Below, piece after piece: positions 36,124-49,874 of a stretch of 64,000 bases of DNA. The DNA is taken from assembly GCA_026936335.1 (NCBI GenBank), contig JAPMXV010000001.1:62001-126000 (forward strand), read 5' to 3'. Below the pieces are notes generated by a model, which saw nothing but the letters and a program-made list of their open reading frames with translations, was not told where the DNA came from and searched no databases. The translations under genes and the position numbers were made by a program. The number at the start of each line of letters is the position of its first letter. Position 1 is the stretch's first letter. The DNA comes from Mantamonas sphyraenae (lineage: Eukaryota > CRuMs > Mantamonadidae).

Positions 36124-39100
36124 ATGTCCCAGTATGATGAGGCCATGGCGTTGATCGAGGAGGACTCGTATATTTCCTCCTCGTCTGACGACGACGCTGA
36201 CGAACTCACCACGGTGGCCATGCGTGGGCGACCCGCGGGCAACAACACCGGCGGCTCAAATGCCGCTGCGCGCCGTCCCGCCGCCGTGCGTGTCCAGATC
36301 AAGCGCTCGTCAGCCTCCCCGTCCCCACGCATGGGCCGTCGTTCAAGCCGGCCTTCCCTCAATAGCTCACGTTCCTCCTCTCCGGGTGTCATGGTCAGCG
36401 GCGTCCTGCTGAACGAGCCGGCCATGCGCCGCCTCTCGGCGGCTTCCGATAGCCAGGTCTCCACTCCAGGAGACGAAACCCCACCTCCTCCTCCAGAGGA
36501 AGAGGATGAAGACGATGGACACGAGGAGGACGAACCCAACAATGACATGGACGACGACAACGACGACGACGACGACGAAAACGACGGGGATGTCCCCGAC
36601 CCGCCGCCGCCGGAGGAACAGGACGAGGCGGAGGACGACCAACCAGGGACACCACCCACCGAACTCGCCCAAGACAGCGACGACGACATCGGCGAACCAT
36701 CGGATAGCGATTCAGACATGGATAGCAGCGACAGCGACGATGGAGGCGTCGTCTCTGTGGCTACAAAGGCGAGGCGTACAGTTCCCGGTCAGCCTGAAAC
36801 GCTTTCTTCTTCTCGCCGCTCCTCGACGTCCAAGGCTGCTGGCCAAGCCCCCGCAGGCCAAGCCACAGTTTCCACTGGCCAAGGCACGTCCCCCACTGCC
36901 TCGACGAGCTCCACTGCCTCTACCAAGGGCGCACAGGACGCGGGAGCCCAATCTTCCAGAGCCGCGCCCGCGGACCGATCCAAACGCCGCCCCAGCGCTC
37001 ATCCCCTCCAAGCCTCCAGGCCCTCTCTGATGAGCAACATGTCGCCTGTGCACGACGATGACGAGGATGAGGAAGAGGAGAGGAGCCCCACCCGCTCTCT
37101 GGAGAGAACTCGCAGTGTGGTGTCTGGCACCATCCCGTCGCAACTCGACCAGCTCGTCTCTTCCCTCACCTACAATGACGACGACGAAACGTCCGACAGC
37201 GACCGCGACTCTGTTGAAGATCTGCCCGTAGACACGGCCCTTGTGTCCCAGCCATCCAGTGGCCGCAGCAGCGTCGACAACGACACAGACAACGACCTGG
37301 ACGACGCAGACATCGCCATCATCAACTATGTGCGTTTTTGCAATCACCCTCGCCCCATGCGCTTCACACTCACACACACTCACACACTGACACTCAACAC
37401 TCACTCCCTCACCCTCACCCCTGCCCACCTCAGGATCGCGTCGAGCGCTTGCGACTCGGCAACTCTGCGTTCCTCCAACACAACACAGAGGATATGCCCT
37501 TCTTCACCGCAAACCTTGCGGCACAGCTAAACACAGAACATGCGCACGACGACCACAGTCGACAGCGCCCCACTGTACACGACCTTCAAGCCGACACAGA
37601 AGCGGCAACGTCCACACGCTCTTCTCGTGTGCGTTTCGCCACCGACGACGACGACGACGACGAAGATTCCGCAAACGGCGTCTCTGCAACCACAGTCTCT
37701 GATTCCAAGGCGGGTGCAACCAACGCCAGCAGCAGTCGTCACGGCTCCTCCTCCTCCGCCGCAAGCTCCTCCACGAGCCGTAGGACGAGCACGACCGAGG
37801 TGTCCATCAAGGACAAGAACGGCCATACAGTCATCCCGCGTGGGGCTTTGGTCAACTCCGTCGCCTCGTCGCGCAACTCTCGCCTCAGTCGTCTCAGTGT
37901 CACCTCCATGAACCAATTGCGCACAAAACGGGCCCCGGGTATTTTCGCAGGCAGGACCGGAGGCATCAAGTTTGTCGACATCGGTGATGTGGACGATGAG
38001 GACGAAGGCGATGAAGTCGAATCCCTGTGGGCCCCATCCGACCAGACCGGAGGCGCCGAACAGGAGCAAGCTCAAGACTCTGCCGCCGGCACAGGTCCTG
38101 CCTCTGGCGACCAACCCACCGAGCAGGACCACATGACTCAACATGCAAAGGTTGTGCAAAAGGCAAAGGTGCTGATCCACCAGTACGACCTGCCCCTGTA
38201 CCTCGGTACCATCGAGTCATTCTGCATCTACCTCGGCGAGATTCCCAGTGCAAGTGACCCCAAGATCATCGACCTTGTGCATGACTTTGACATGCTTGTC
38301 CTCGATCCCATTGCCGTCGCCGGTGGCGTCATGCACTCTGTCCAACGCCACAGCAACACCGTCCTTCTCGCACGCATCCCCATCCGCCAGAACGGCCGTC
38401 TGGTGCCCCACAAAAACCTGAAGAACCAGATCATGCGCATGCTCAACCAGGGCAACATGGATGGCGTCTACTTTGCCGACCTCGAGGACGAATCTCTCGA
38501 CCCGGCAGACGTCAACGCCCTCCTCACAGCCGTGCTCAAGGATGTGGCCGCCAAGCGTGACCACGACGATTCCATCCAGGCCAAACGCGGTATCTTTGTC
38601 ATTGAGGGTGGTGCAGACATCCTCTACGGAGAACTGCCAGCCAAAGTTCACGGCGCCGTCATTGTCAACCCCACCATGAACCGTGACGGCTCCTACAAGC
38701 TCATGCACGGTCTCGAGTACCAAAAGCAAAACGCCTTTTTGAAGAAGCTGGTGTCATTCAACCAGTTCCGCGTCGACTTTCGCATTTTTGCCCTCGAAGT
38801 CGTCAACGACGAGGCCATGGTCCAACCCGAGGTGTACACTCGATTTGTGGACTACTGTAACACCAACAACACCATCGGCTGGGTGCAAGTCGACCCCTTT
38901 GCCACAGATCTTAACCAGGTGCTGCCCCTCAACATGGAACCCGTGGGTTGCATGGCCCTCATGGGCCTGCCCGAGCTCACCACCCTCTTCAAGGCCACCG
39001 AGCAGCACGAAAAAGCCCCACGCAGGGAACGCACAAAGAGCAGACGCGCACGCTTCGGTCACTTTGACTGGGCTGCCATTGTCGAAAACTACGGTGGCGT

Positions 39101-42100
39101 CACTGACCTCGAGGAAACGCTCGACCTCATCTTCCAGACCATCCTGGAACACCGCGACGACTTTCGTGGTGTTTGCCCCAACCACAAACCATTCCATGGG
39201 TGTGGTCGCATGCATAGCCTCTTTCGTGATACCGTCATGTATGCGCTCGAGGAAATCACAAAGATCTATCCGCGCCAGCGCATCGTGTTGGAACAGACCT
39301 GCTACAAACGCCTTCTCGAGGAGATTTACGCTGTGAAGGACGTCGAACAGGTGCTGCCCGAGCTCATGGATCTGACAAACTCGCCACGCTTTCCCAATGC
39401 AGACCGTGAGAGCAACGACTGGAAGATGCCTCTGCGCCCCAGTTTGGAGGAGGCCGGCAGCCGCACGGGCGTCGGTCAGTCCGGCTCCTCTGGCACACAG
39501 ACACCGGTGAACCAAGACAGGGTAAACGGGTCTTCGGGCAGCCATGTGCAGGTGCCCGACATGAAAGGAGTGCACGAGCTGTTTTGCGAGGTCAACACCA
39601 TGCAGTACGACCGCGTAGTGAAGAATGTCATCGATTTGCGCGACCGAGGCTTGCTCAACAATCTGAGCAAACCCGTGGAGCAGGAAATCTACACAGGAGA
39701 CCCGTTGAAAAACAGCTCCAAGGTCACGCCCAGTTTGAAGCTGCTGGAAATCGTCGCGCAGCTGCGCAGCGTGCTGGTAAACCCGATGGCCTTTAAGCAT
39801 GTGATCAAGCCGTGCTTGCGCGAGGGTGAAACCATCACCAACTGTGCTCTGCTGCACTACCTGGATCGGCTGGCGACCAGCCTGCAGACACGATCCTCTG
39901 TCGACTCGGAGCTGCTTCCGGAGCCGTACATGGAGGTGCAGCTGTGGGAGTGTGAACCCACAGCGCTCATGTATGCCGATGTCGTGGACGACAAGCATTG
40001 GTGGGGCGTTAGCAACCGCGAGTTTTCCGACCAGGTGACGCACATCTACGTCGCCCGCAACCACCCCAACACTGCCGAAGCTGTAATCCACTGCTACATG
40101 CAGTATTACGGCTTCAGCCATCAGCAGTGTGTGATCATGGAGGCACTTGTGTCACGCAATGGCCCAGCAGACAGCATGGGCAACCGCTTGTACAAGCTTG
40201 CATCCGATCGAGTGCTCATCGAGTGCAAACAGAGTTCTGTGCGCCATCTTCTCCACCTGATGCAGGGCACGTCGTACGTGTTCAACAAAGTGCCGCGCAT
40301 GAATCTGCCGCCCCTGCTGTTTACGGCCGTGCTCGACCTCGCCGAAGAGGTGCACATGCTGTGTTACAACACACTCATGGACGATGACCGTCAGGTCAAG
40401 GCCACCATGATTGCCGACCTGTTTGAGCGCTCGGAGCGCCTGGAGCGTGAACAAATGGTTCACGGCAAGGAGCTGCTTGCGCCAAAGCTCAGCAAGGAGG
40501 TGCAGATGATTGAACAGCGTCACGACCTGCTTGTGGACGAGGTGACGGAGCTCGTCACGCGTGCTGCGTGGAACGCATCCGACCTACGCGTGCTGCTGCT
40601 CCTCGTGCGCACAGCCACCGCTGCCGTCCAAACATTTGGCACCGTGCCGCCCGGTCTGGCTGTGTTTTCGCAGCTGGTGCAGATGGCTGGACGCAAGAAT
40701 GCGGTGGACGAGCTGGAGATTGCCACGCGCGACGGCAGCGCGTACCCTGTGACCGAGCGCGATGTGGCCACCATCTACTGCGAGTTCAACGGCTACACTG
40801 AAAAGGACATCCAGCTCGTGTTCAATTCGTCCAAGTTTGACATTGGCGGTGTCATTTACGACCGAGTGCGCAAGAGCATCTGCAAGGAGAACCCCGACAT
40901 CGAAAACTTCCCCTGCTTCCAAGAACGCAAGAGCTCGTATGAAAAGACCGCCAAGGACGCCCTGAGCGTCAAGACGTACTTCAAAAAGTACATGGACGGC
41001 CTCTTCTTCATGTTCCCCATGCTGTTCAACTTTCTCCTGGTAATGACGTTCGGTGTGGGCATCTTTTCCTCGCTGTACATGAGCATCGAGCACCAGTCCA
41101 TGGTGGGCTACTCCATCTTTGTGGGCCTGATCTTTGGCGGAGCCATGAACCAAGGTCTGGCTGTGCTCGGTGGCTTGCATTTGCACCAGTGGAGCTATTC
41201 GCTGGTGATGTACATCCACGTGCGGATGTTCTTTGCGGCGCTCGCGCTGGTCACGTCTCTGATTGTGGTCACCGGCGCCTTCCTGCTCATATGGTACAAG
41301 TTTGTGGACGTGTGCCTGTTTGCCGGTTATACCCTGGGATTTGCCGCCATGATTGTGGCCACAGGCGCGCTTGTGAGTTCGCATCGCAAGAGCATCTGGC
41401 GCTCAACAGAGGGCAAGACGGTGCTGCTTGGCCAGCTTGCCACGCTGGTCTTTGTGGTCATCATGTACTTTGGCGTGGGTGTCATCGACAAGGACGTGTA
41501 CCCGACCTGGGGTGGCTGGGTGTATGTGGCCGGGTTGTTTGTGAACGACGCCGTCCTGATTGCAGGCTACGTGCGCTCCATCCACAAGAACACCAAACTG
41601 CTGGAGCACCTGCGCCCCGTGAGTGCTGCCCGTGTGTTTGAATGGTACGCCAAGCGCATGCAGGCGCGCACGGAGAAGGAAGGCTCGAATGTGGGCGAGC
41701 CGCAGCTGCACCAGGTGCCACCCAACGGCAAGGGTATGTCGCCGCAGATGCTGGCTTCAGAGCTTTCCAAGTGGTATGCTCGCAGGTACGGCTTCATCAC
41801 ACACATCCAGGACGTTGTGGAGGTGCAGGCCTTCTTCAATGCCATGGCCAAAAAGGAGATGGCTCGTTTCGAGCAGGACGCGTGGGATGCCTACTCGGAT
41901 GCGTGCCAGGAGGCGCTCGACGGCGGCCTGCTGGCTGCGCTGAAGCAGGTGCCGGACGTGATTGCCGACAAGATCGAGTCGTATCAGATGGAGGAGGACC
42001 TGGTGCATTGGTTCTGCCTGCTGCAGGAAAAGAGCCGCCCCAAGCCGTGGACCGAGACGTGGGACAAAATGCTCAGCGACGCAAAGACCGAGTATACGCT

Positions 42101-45100
42101 GAAGCAAAAGACGGACAAGCTGTTGCGTGGCGGCCTGCAATGGGATTTGGTGCGCGCCCAGGTGGCGTACGGCTGCATGTACTTTCTGCTGCTGTTTGTG
42201 GACCGTCCTCTGCAGTGGGTCAACGGCGAGACGCAGATGTTTGTGCCCACCAGTGCCTACGAGGTGGGTGTTGTGTGGGCGCTTGTCTTTCTGCTCATTT
42301 GCGTCGCAGCACTGGAGCCCGTCATGACGCGCATGATGAAGCACGAGACCCTGGCGCGCGACATGCGCCTCAAGGACGAGGAAACCATCGCCGAGATGGA
42401 GGCTCAGTACAAGCGAGAGAAAAGGCGCACCTATTTGTCCGAACTGCGCGGCTACATGGCCAACATGCTTGTGGCGGCCATCCTGGCAGCTGGACTGATG
42501 ATTATCAGCATGGCCATCCTGTCCCAGTTGCCCAACGCACCGCTGCCATTCACGTTTGACTTTTTCCTGGGTGTCCTTCAGGTGTTCCCCTTTGCAGTGG
42601 CTGGCTATGTGGGGTTCGCCATGGGGTGTTTCAACACGCTGTTCCTTGGACGTGCGTACGTGGGTCGCGTGGCCTGGTCGCTCGTCTACGCCATCCTCCT
42701 TGCCTGGGTGGCGGGTGGTCTTGCGTTTGTCTTTGCACCACGCCAAAACAATCTGGCCAGTCTGTCCATTACTGTGGGCGGTTGGATGTTCTTCTTGCTC
42801 ACACTGCGCTTGGAAATGGGCCGCTGGAGTGCCAATCTGATGACAGTGGACGACAACTCGCGTGAACTGTACCTCAATCCGCAGGAGCAACAGTTCCTCA
42901 ACACCAGCGGACAGAAGTACGTGGGAAGCCACACACCGTCGCCACAAGTGATGAGCCGTGTGGTGCAACACCTGCGCGAGCTGGAACAGAACCACGCCGA
43001 TGGAGAAGTGTCGAGCGTGTCGTACGGTGGTGCGTTGGGCAAGGCCGTGTCGTCGCTGTTTCGTGTGGCCGCGCGACGCCTGGAGACGCTGGAAGAGGAA
43101 AGTGTGATCAACATGGCGTACCCTTTGTTGATCGACCAGATGCGCCAGATTGAAGATCTGTGGAACAAGAACACCATCCGAGTGGTTCTTGTGCCCAGCG
43201 ACCACCTCTTGGTGTCGCACAACCAGCGTCTCAGTGCCCTCTCATACGTCAAAGAGGACTACAGTGTCAATGTGTACGTGGGTGTCGAATCCGAGGTCAA
43301 GCAGTCGCAGCTGGTGCGACGTGTGGCCGAGGCTGTGCTGCACGAGGCTCTGGAACGCTTCTACGGCCTTCCCCACAGTGAGGCCATGGCTGCCGAATTC
43401 GTGCTGGGTGAAGACGTGAACGATCTGCCCGAGCGCGTGAAGCACGAAATGTCTGTGCTGCCCCAGAGCCAGCTGCGTCTGTTGAAACTGCGCACCAATG
43501 CAAGCGTGCTTCAGGCGCTCTTGTTTGGACCCATCAATGGCATCGAGCAGACATGGCCAGAATTGCCACGCTATGTCCGCCGATTCCTGCTTGGGTTGGT
43601 GGTGAGTGTGGACCCTGCGTCTGCACACACGTCGACGGGCGTGGGATCCTGGATCGAGGCGTGCCTTGGCATGAGTGCCGAGGACTTTGAGCTTGCACAC
43701 AATTGGCTCTTCCGCAAGCAGGACGAGGACGCAGGAGACATGGTTGTGGAGCAGCGTCTGGCACGTGCACAGATGTTGGCCCACATTGCCGTGACGGTGA
43801 AAGACGACGTGCGCGTTTACCTCACCATGAACAGAGCCAACCAGCGATCGGACGAGCACGAAGGTCTGCGCCAGGCGGTGAACTACGATGTGGGCATGAG
43901 TCTGAGCGAGGACCCGTTTGCCGACTTGACGTCTGTGCTTGCTGTGAAGGAAGCGTCGCGCACACGCAGCTTCTGGTCGCGGATGCTGGACAGCCTGGAA
44001 GTCTTTATGCGCATCCAGTTCTTGGCCTTTGTGGGCGACACGTCGTTCCCTCGCGAGTGCCATTATGCGCGCAACAACGCAGAAGAGGGCTTTGGCTGGC
44101 TGGGCAACCTGCTCTCGTACATCATGCTGGTGGAGTACTGGTCGCAGAGGGTTTTGGTCAACAGCAGTGTTTGGTTTGTGCTGACAAGCATGCGACCAGA
44201 CATCCACCACCTGAAAGAGCAGGTGTACAACGGCCTGCAGCGAATGGAGGTGTGGGCCAATGGCCGCAAGCTGTCTGTCAAGTCCCTGGATCCGGCGGGC
44301 CAAAGCACGTCGTTTGTGATGTGGGACGACAAGGAAGACACGGTGCTCAGTGTGTATCGCGTGCCGGGGCTGGTGGACATGAACAAGGCGCTGATGGTCG
44401 ACGGCCACGACGCCATGGTTCTGGGCGGCGAAAACAACTTTCGCATCGCCATGCAGGCTGCTGGTTTGACCACCAAAGTCGTGCAAAAGGCACGCTACCT
44501 GCGAGACGGGCGCCTGCATTCCGTGCAATATCGCGAGAAGAAGCCGTCGACAGCATTCTTCTCGTACGGAAAGTCACGGAGTGAGACCGGAGTGCGCATC
44601 CCGGTGGAGAAGCTTGTGTACGCGGGGCAACTGGACGAGCCGCCTGAAGACGCAACCCGAGTGCAGGAGTTGTGGTACTACGACGCAGCGGGGCGCATCA
44701 CACGCGGCGTGTTGTACCGCAGACACCACGGCAGTGGCGAGCGCATCCAGATCAACGTGTCATTCCTGATTGAGGGCCAGCTGCATGCGTTGGAGCCGTT
44801 TACGGGCTCGGTGATGTTTGAGAACGTGCCGTCGCGCACGGGGTACAGTGGCACACTTGTGGTGCGCTACCACGCGTTCACGTCGTACCCGTGGAAGAGC
44901 GTGTGGTCGGAACAGGGCACGGGACGACGTGTGATCACCAGTTTCCGGTACAACCACATCAAGCACCCGACGATGACGTCAGAGCTGGTGGTGAACGAGA
45001 CCACGCGTCAGCCGTGCGACACGCCCGACGTGGTGGCCGAGGACAAGCACCTGTACAAACTGTTGGCCGTGGGTCGCCGTGGCCTGACCATCTACGAAGA

Positions 45101-48100
45101 AGACGTGATGGCCAAGCTGCCTGCGGTGCGACATGTGTGGGAGAACCTGGACCTTGGAAACAAGGCACGCGTCAAGTTTGGCGGATCGCCAACGTACGGT
45201 GAACGCAGTGTGTACGCACGCAAGTACCCTGTGTTGCAGGCGAGATTGGCTCTGTGGACGCTGTGGAAAACAAAGGCGCTGGAGGGGTCGTTTGCCATGT
45301 TGATGGACGAAAACCTGCTGCGCACGGAGCCTGTGCTGAAGCGGTACTGGTTCCTTCGCGACACGCTGAACGTGGATGCGGCACGGCGGGAAATCGAGGA
45401 GAATGTGGACGAAATCGGCCCTGCGATCCAATCGCAGGAGAACCCCGGGTTCAGCTCGAACCTGCTGACGCGCGTGTCCGACTTGAAGATTATGGGCCGC
45501 GGCTTTGACTCGCACGAGGTGTTTGTGCTGGAGGAGGAGGTGACGCGCAGCAGCATGTCGCAGGACAAGATTATCACGGCGCTGGGTCTGGACAGCGGGA
45601 CGTGGCCGGCAGACAATGGTGGCGTGGCGTCGTGTCGTCGCGATTTGGTCGACCGTATTTCCACGGTGCGCTGGTCGCACATCAGCGAGACGGCCAACGC
45701 GATGAAGCTGTTCAACTATCAGGTGGTGAAGAACGTGAACAGCATGGTGATTGTGCCGCTGTGGGGCAACGACGTGGCTGGGCCGAACGAGTACGTGCAC
45801 ACAGACATTCAGTACACGGCTTTGGCAGCCAAGACGCAGCGCACGACGAAAAAGGTGATCCGAGAGTACTTTGTGCCCACGCTGCGGCGTCTGGTTCGAG
45901 GATGTGCTGGCACGCGCGAGCGCCTGACGCGCGAGGACCTGGAGGAGTACACCACCACCATGGTGAACATCTACGTGTACTTTCAACACTACGATTGGTA
46001 CCGCACATGGCACGACACGCAGACTGTGAATGCTTGGCGGCAGGAGTGGCTTCAGTACACGCTGAACAGCTACAAGGTGCTGCAGGTGGTGGACTCGGAG
46101 CGTCCGCGTCTGGTGGACATCGACGCAGCCATGTCTCTGTTCACACACTTTCTGATGCCCTTCACGGCACCCATCCCGCAGGTGGAGGTTGCGCAGGCGT
46201 CGCACCATGGCATCCAAAGTGTGTTGGGTGCAATTTGTAGGCGCCTTTGGGGCTCATCGTTCCTGGTGTGGGACCACGGTATGCTGTGGCGCGAGCGCAT
46301 TCGTGCGTTTAGCGAGACGGATGCGTTTACACCATTTGTGCGCAACGCCATGATTGGGTTGACACGCGTTTGCTCCTCGGTGGCTTACTTCAACGCCGAC
46401 TGCGTGACGTCGTGCTCGAGCACGGGCAACCCGGAATGGGAGCTGCGTTTGGGTCTGAAGTGGGGCATGGAGCGCACGGAACTGCGCTGGAAGATGAACC
46501 CAGTCATCAACGGCATGGAAACAGACCGCTTCTCGCCGCAGCGAGGCACGGAGGAGATGCGTCCGACGGCAGTGATGCTGTCGCATGTGTACGAACTGAA
46601 GGACGTGAAGAACGCAATCATGGCCACCGATGTGATTGTGAACAAGTTCAAGGTGACCGACTTTTTCCTGCTGGTGTACGGATCGCTGGCCAAGGATGCG
46701 CAGTATGTGAGCGAGTGCCGTGAAATCATCACTGCCAAGGATTTGGGCCGCAACGTGGACCTGGCCGGCCTGGGCAATGCGCCCAAGGTGGTGCCTCGCG
46801 GCTGGATCTTCCTCAACTCGAGCAAGAGTGAGGGTCTGCCCCTTGCGCTGGGCGAGGCCGGTCTTGCGGGTCTGCCCGTGGTGTGCACAGACGTGGGTGG
46901 GTCGCAGGAGGTGGTGACACAGGGCAAGTACAGGTATGGAGCTGTGGTGCCACCGAAAAACCCAACGGCGCTGGCACGTGCCATTTTGCACACGCTGGGA
47001 ATGTGCGGCGACTTGCTGAGCATCACACAAGTGCCGGACGAGAATGGAGTGATGACACCGCTGACGCAGCCGGAGCTGCAGCTGGACGAATGTTCGCCGT
47101 TCAACCGCAAAGGCATCGACATCACAGAGCGAATCTATGCGGTGAGCGACTACAGACGACTGCTGGGCATGCGTTTCCGCACGTACGTGATGTCGACGTT
47201 TGGCATGGAACGCTACCTGCGTCAGCACGAAGCGCAAATGGTGGCCGGGGCGCTGAAGTACAGGCTGCGCAAGGCACAGTGCAGGGTGGTGTGGCGTGGA
47301 CAGGTGGCCGAGGCGTCGCACGCATCGTTCTTCCGCCACTTTGTGACCAAGAGCGAAGAACGGCTGTTTGAAGACGACATGGAGATGGAAGAGGAGACGC
47401 TTGCACGCGTGCAACAGATGGGCGACGAGGACGAGGTGGGCTGGGAGGGCATGCTGCGTCTGCAATTGGAGGTGCGCCGACTGCAGAACGAACTGTTGCA
47501 GCAGAGCAACATGACGCAGACGTCTGTGTCGAGCAGGCTCAGCCGCAAACGCAACGATCGGTCGTTCACTGTGGATGTGGAGGCCTTGCGAGACAGTGGC
47601 GACCACAGGCAGCGCAGGCTGTTTGAGAGGCTGTCCAACGTGCAGACCATGGCCTCGCAGAGCATGCTGGGTACGCCCGCGGCAGGTGGGTCGAGGCGCA
47701 TGAGCGAGTTGGTGAACGCGGCCGGTGAACCGACGTCGTTGCTTCAGAGTGTGCTGAGTGACTTGGATGAAGAGGACAGTGGGGCAGAGCTGGCGCACAG
47801 CCATTCGATGGACAGCACGGATTCGCCCATGCCGCTGCGATTCCGAGATTCGCCCGTGGGTGTGGGTGGCAACCGCGGCGGACCGGCAGTGGTGACGCCG
47901 CGCTACACAAGGCCGATGAACGAAGATGGGGTGGAAGAGGAAGAGATTGAGGTGATTGAGGTTGTGGTGGAAGACAGCGAGGGAAGCCGTGCAGGAACAC
48001 CCGGGAACACCGGGAGCAGGGCGAGACAGGTCCAGGACACCACCCAACCAGCAAAGGGGGAAGGAACAGACACTGGGTGTGCCATTGGCGCAAGGGGCAC

Positions 48101-49762
48101 GTCACCAGGCGCTGCTGAAGGGGCGGCGCAGGTCGCGGCCGCAGTTGTCGCTGTTGGATGTGCCTGTGGACGAGGAGGAAGACGGGAGCGTTGTTGCACT
48201 GGGCACACGCTCGCCAAGGAGGCTGTCTGGCGTGGACGAGCTGGGCAACGATTGGGACAAGTGGAACGACGCAGGCGTGTCGCTGATCATGCCATCGGTG
48301 TCCACTGCGGCTGACGAAGGCGACGGGAAAATCAGCAAGGCGTCGTCGACCCTTGCCAGTCCGTTGCGTTCGGCTCGTTCGACGTCAAGACCCGGACCGA
48401 TGCGTCCGCCTGCGGGGCTGGGACGTCGTCGCTCGAGTGTGGCTGCTACGACGCCGCTGTGGTCGGCAAGTTCGACCAACGAAAAGCTTGCGTTCCTGAA
48501 TCCGGCGGCGTCGGAGGATGTGGGCGCAGGCGGCGGAGTGAGTCCGAGCAGATCGATGCGACGAAGCAGCAGCGCAAGCAACGAGGTGGATGTGAAACGT
48601 TGGGGCAAGTTGCGATCGATGCTGAGCAGGTCATCGACGCCGACAACGTTGTTGGGACAGGTGCGCACAGCAGGATCGACGCCGATGGACAGTTCGACGC
48701 CGCAGCCGTCGACAGTGAGCAAGTTCCAGCTGGACATGGTGGAAGAACTGGAGGACGAAGGGTCGGATGTGGGTGTGCCAGAGTATGTGGAGAACAGCGT
48801 GGGCAAGGTGGGCTATGTGAAGTTGGTGCGTGTCCTGTCGCTGTTCCAAGGCTCGATGGACCGTGTGATGTCTGCGTTGAAGGAGGCAGATTGGCCAGTG
48901 GGGACGGAAATGGTGCGCAAACTGGTGGGAGCCCTGCCCGATCCGGACACGGTGGCCGCAATTCGCCGCGAGATTGCAGCCGCAGGCCTGACCGAAGACT
49001 CGCCCGAACTCGTCCTGCCGCTGCGTTTGGTGTTGCAGGTGGATGCTTTGGGCGACGGAAGGGAGCGTGCGCGCAGTCTGCTGTACCACAAGAAATTGAT
49101 GCAAGGACTGACGGAGGCGGAGATGAAGGCCGAGCTGTTGGAAACGGCGTTTGGAGAGATGGTGTCGTCACGCACGCTGTCCGAGGTGCTGGAGCTACTG
49201 GGCAATGTGATGCGAAAGCAGGTGACCCCTGCCGAAGGGGTGGAGGTGCCAGCGGGAGGGTTTGAGTGGTCGCAGCTGGCGACGCTGGACACGCTCAAGA
49301 CACGACGTGGACGCACGACAGCGCTGCAGTTTGCCCTGACGATGAGCGAGCAACAGTTGGACGAGGACGACTTTTCGGCGGAGATCAGCCACCTGAAGGA
49401 GGCTGCAGGCTGTGGGTAGTGAGTGGACGGTGCAGATGGTGCAGCGACTGGGCAAGTACCTGAAACCTGTGGAGTGGCACCTGAGCCATGAGGTGGAGGA
49501 AGAGACGGACGACCAGTTTTGGAAGTGGATGATGGAGAACGTGCAAGCACACCGACATCGCCTTGTGACGGTGGCCAACACCATCGACAAGATCAACCAG
49601 GGATGCCGCAACTTTGTGAGCGACTTTGTACGCAGCGACGACTCGGTGGACTTTAGCCATGTGTTTGGCAACCTGTGGGCGTTTGCAGAGATGTGGAACA
49701 CGGACGAGAATGATGATGGCGCGGACGAGGAAGATGGAGAGGCTTGGAGTGTGATTATGTGA
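36124..49762 (+). CDS. Giant multi-pass membrane GT4 (PelF-like) glycosyltransferase apparently fused to a formin FH2 domain
   Basis: Exon 1 is 36124-37329 (402 residues, Ser/acidic, low complexity). After a 104-nt intron (GTGCGT...CAG), exon 2 starts at 37434. An unassigned globular region follows (38120-39030 and on), then about six membrane segments (40990-41580) and a further six or seven (42130-42840). The PelF-type GT4 region (about 45600-47010) has 'GGVASCRRDLVD', 'WDHGMLWRERIRAF' and the EX7E motif in 'EGLPLALGEAGLAGLPVV'. This family uses NDP-sugars and is known in large fungal proteins. Past a disordered stretch the frame shifts by one base near 48056-48060 and again near 49411; between and after these lies an FH2 domain. 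The exon total minus two inserted bases is 13,533 nt, divisible by three (about 4,510 residues). If the shifts are real stops rather than errors, the GT protein ends at 48314 and the FH2 part would be a separate or broken gene. Confidence 0.8.
48715..49762 (+). other. Formin FH2 domain at the C-terminus of the glycosyltransferase reading frame
   Basis: FH2 landmarks occur in the right order: a knob-like helical part ('MVRKLVGALPDPDTVAAIRR'), 'LLELLGNVMRKQ'-like spacing ('LELLGNVM'), 'GGFEWSQLATLDTLKTRRGR' followed by 'TTALQFAL' (compare the FH2 'FKLSSLLKLxDTKSxDGKTTLLHYL' pattern), and 'FSAEISHLKEAA' (FH2 'FSEELSHVEAAA'). After the one-base shift near 49411, a helical post region follows ('WTVQMVQRLGKYL' to 'FAEMWN'). 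No proline-rich FH1 segment precedes it. FH2 domains dimerise and nucleate actin filaments; without FH1, profilin-actin delivery would differ. Confidence 0.75.
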
Positions 49763-49786
49763 GAGGCATAAAGGCACAGATGGTAC

Positions 49787-49788
<2 letters not shown>

Positions 49789-49818
<30 letters not shown>
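49789..49818. repeat. (CA)15 microsatellite
   Basis: Perfect CA dinucleotide run between the FH2 stop at 49762 and the DDX49 start at 49875. Likely polymorphic; no function evident. Confidence 0.95.
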
Positions 49819-49820
<2 letters not shown>

Positions 49821-49874
49821 AGCAATTGGGTGCGTCAGCGTGTCCAACGGGAACTCCGACTTGGTGCCAGGGTG

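Noticed and set aside
38754-48047. Several antisense frames of 400-600 codons opposite the GT4 gene (e.g. 38754-40121, 46254-48047)
   Set aside because: His/Gln/Val-rich translations with no domain features. The opposite strand has clear membrane segments and GT motifs.
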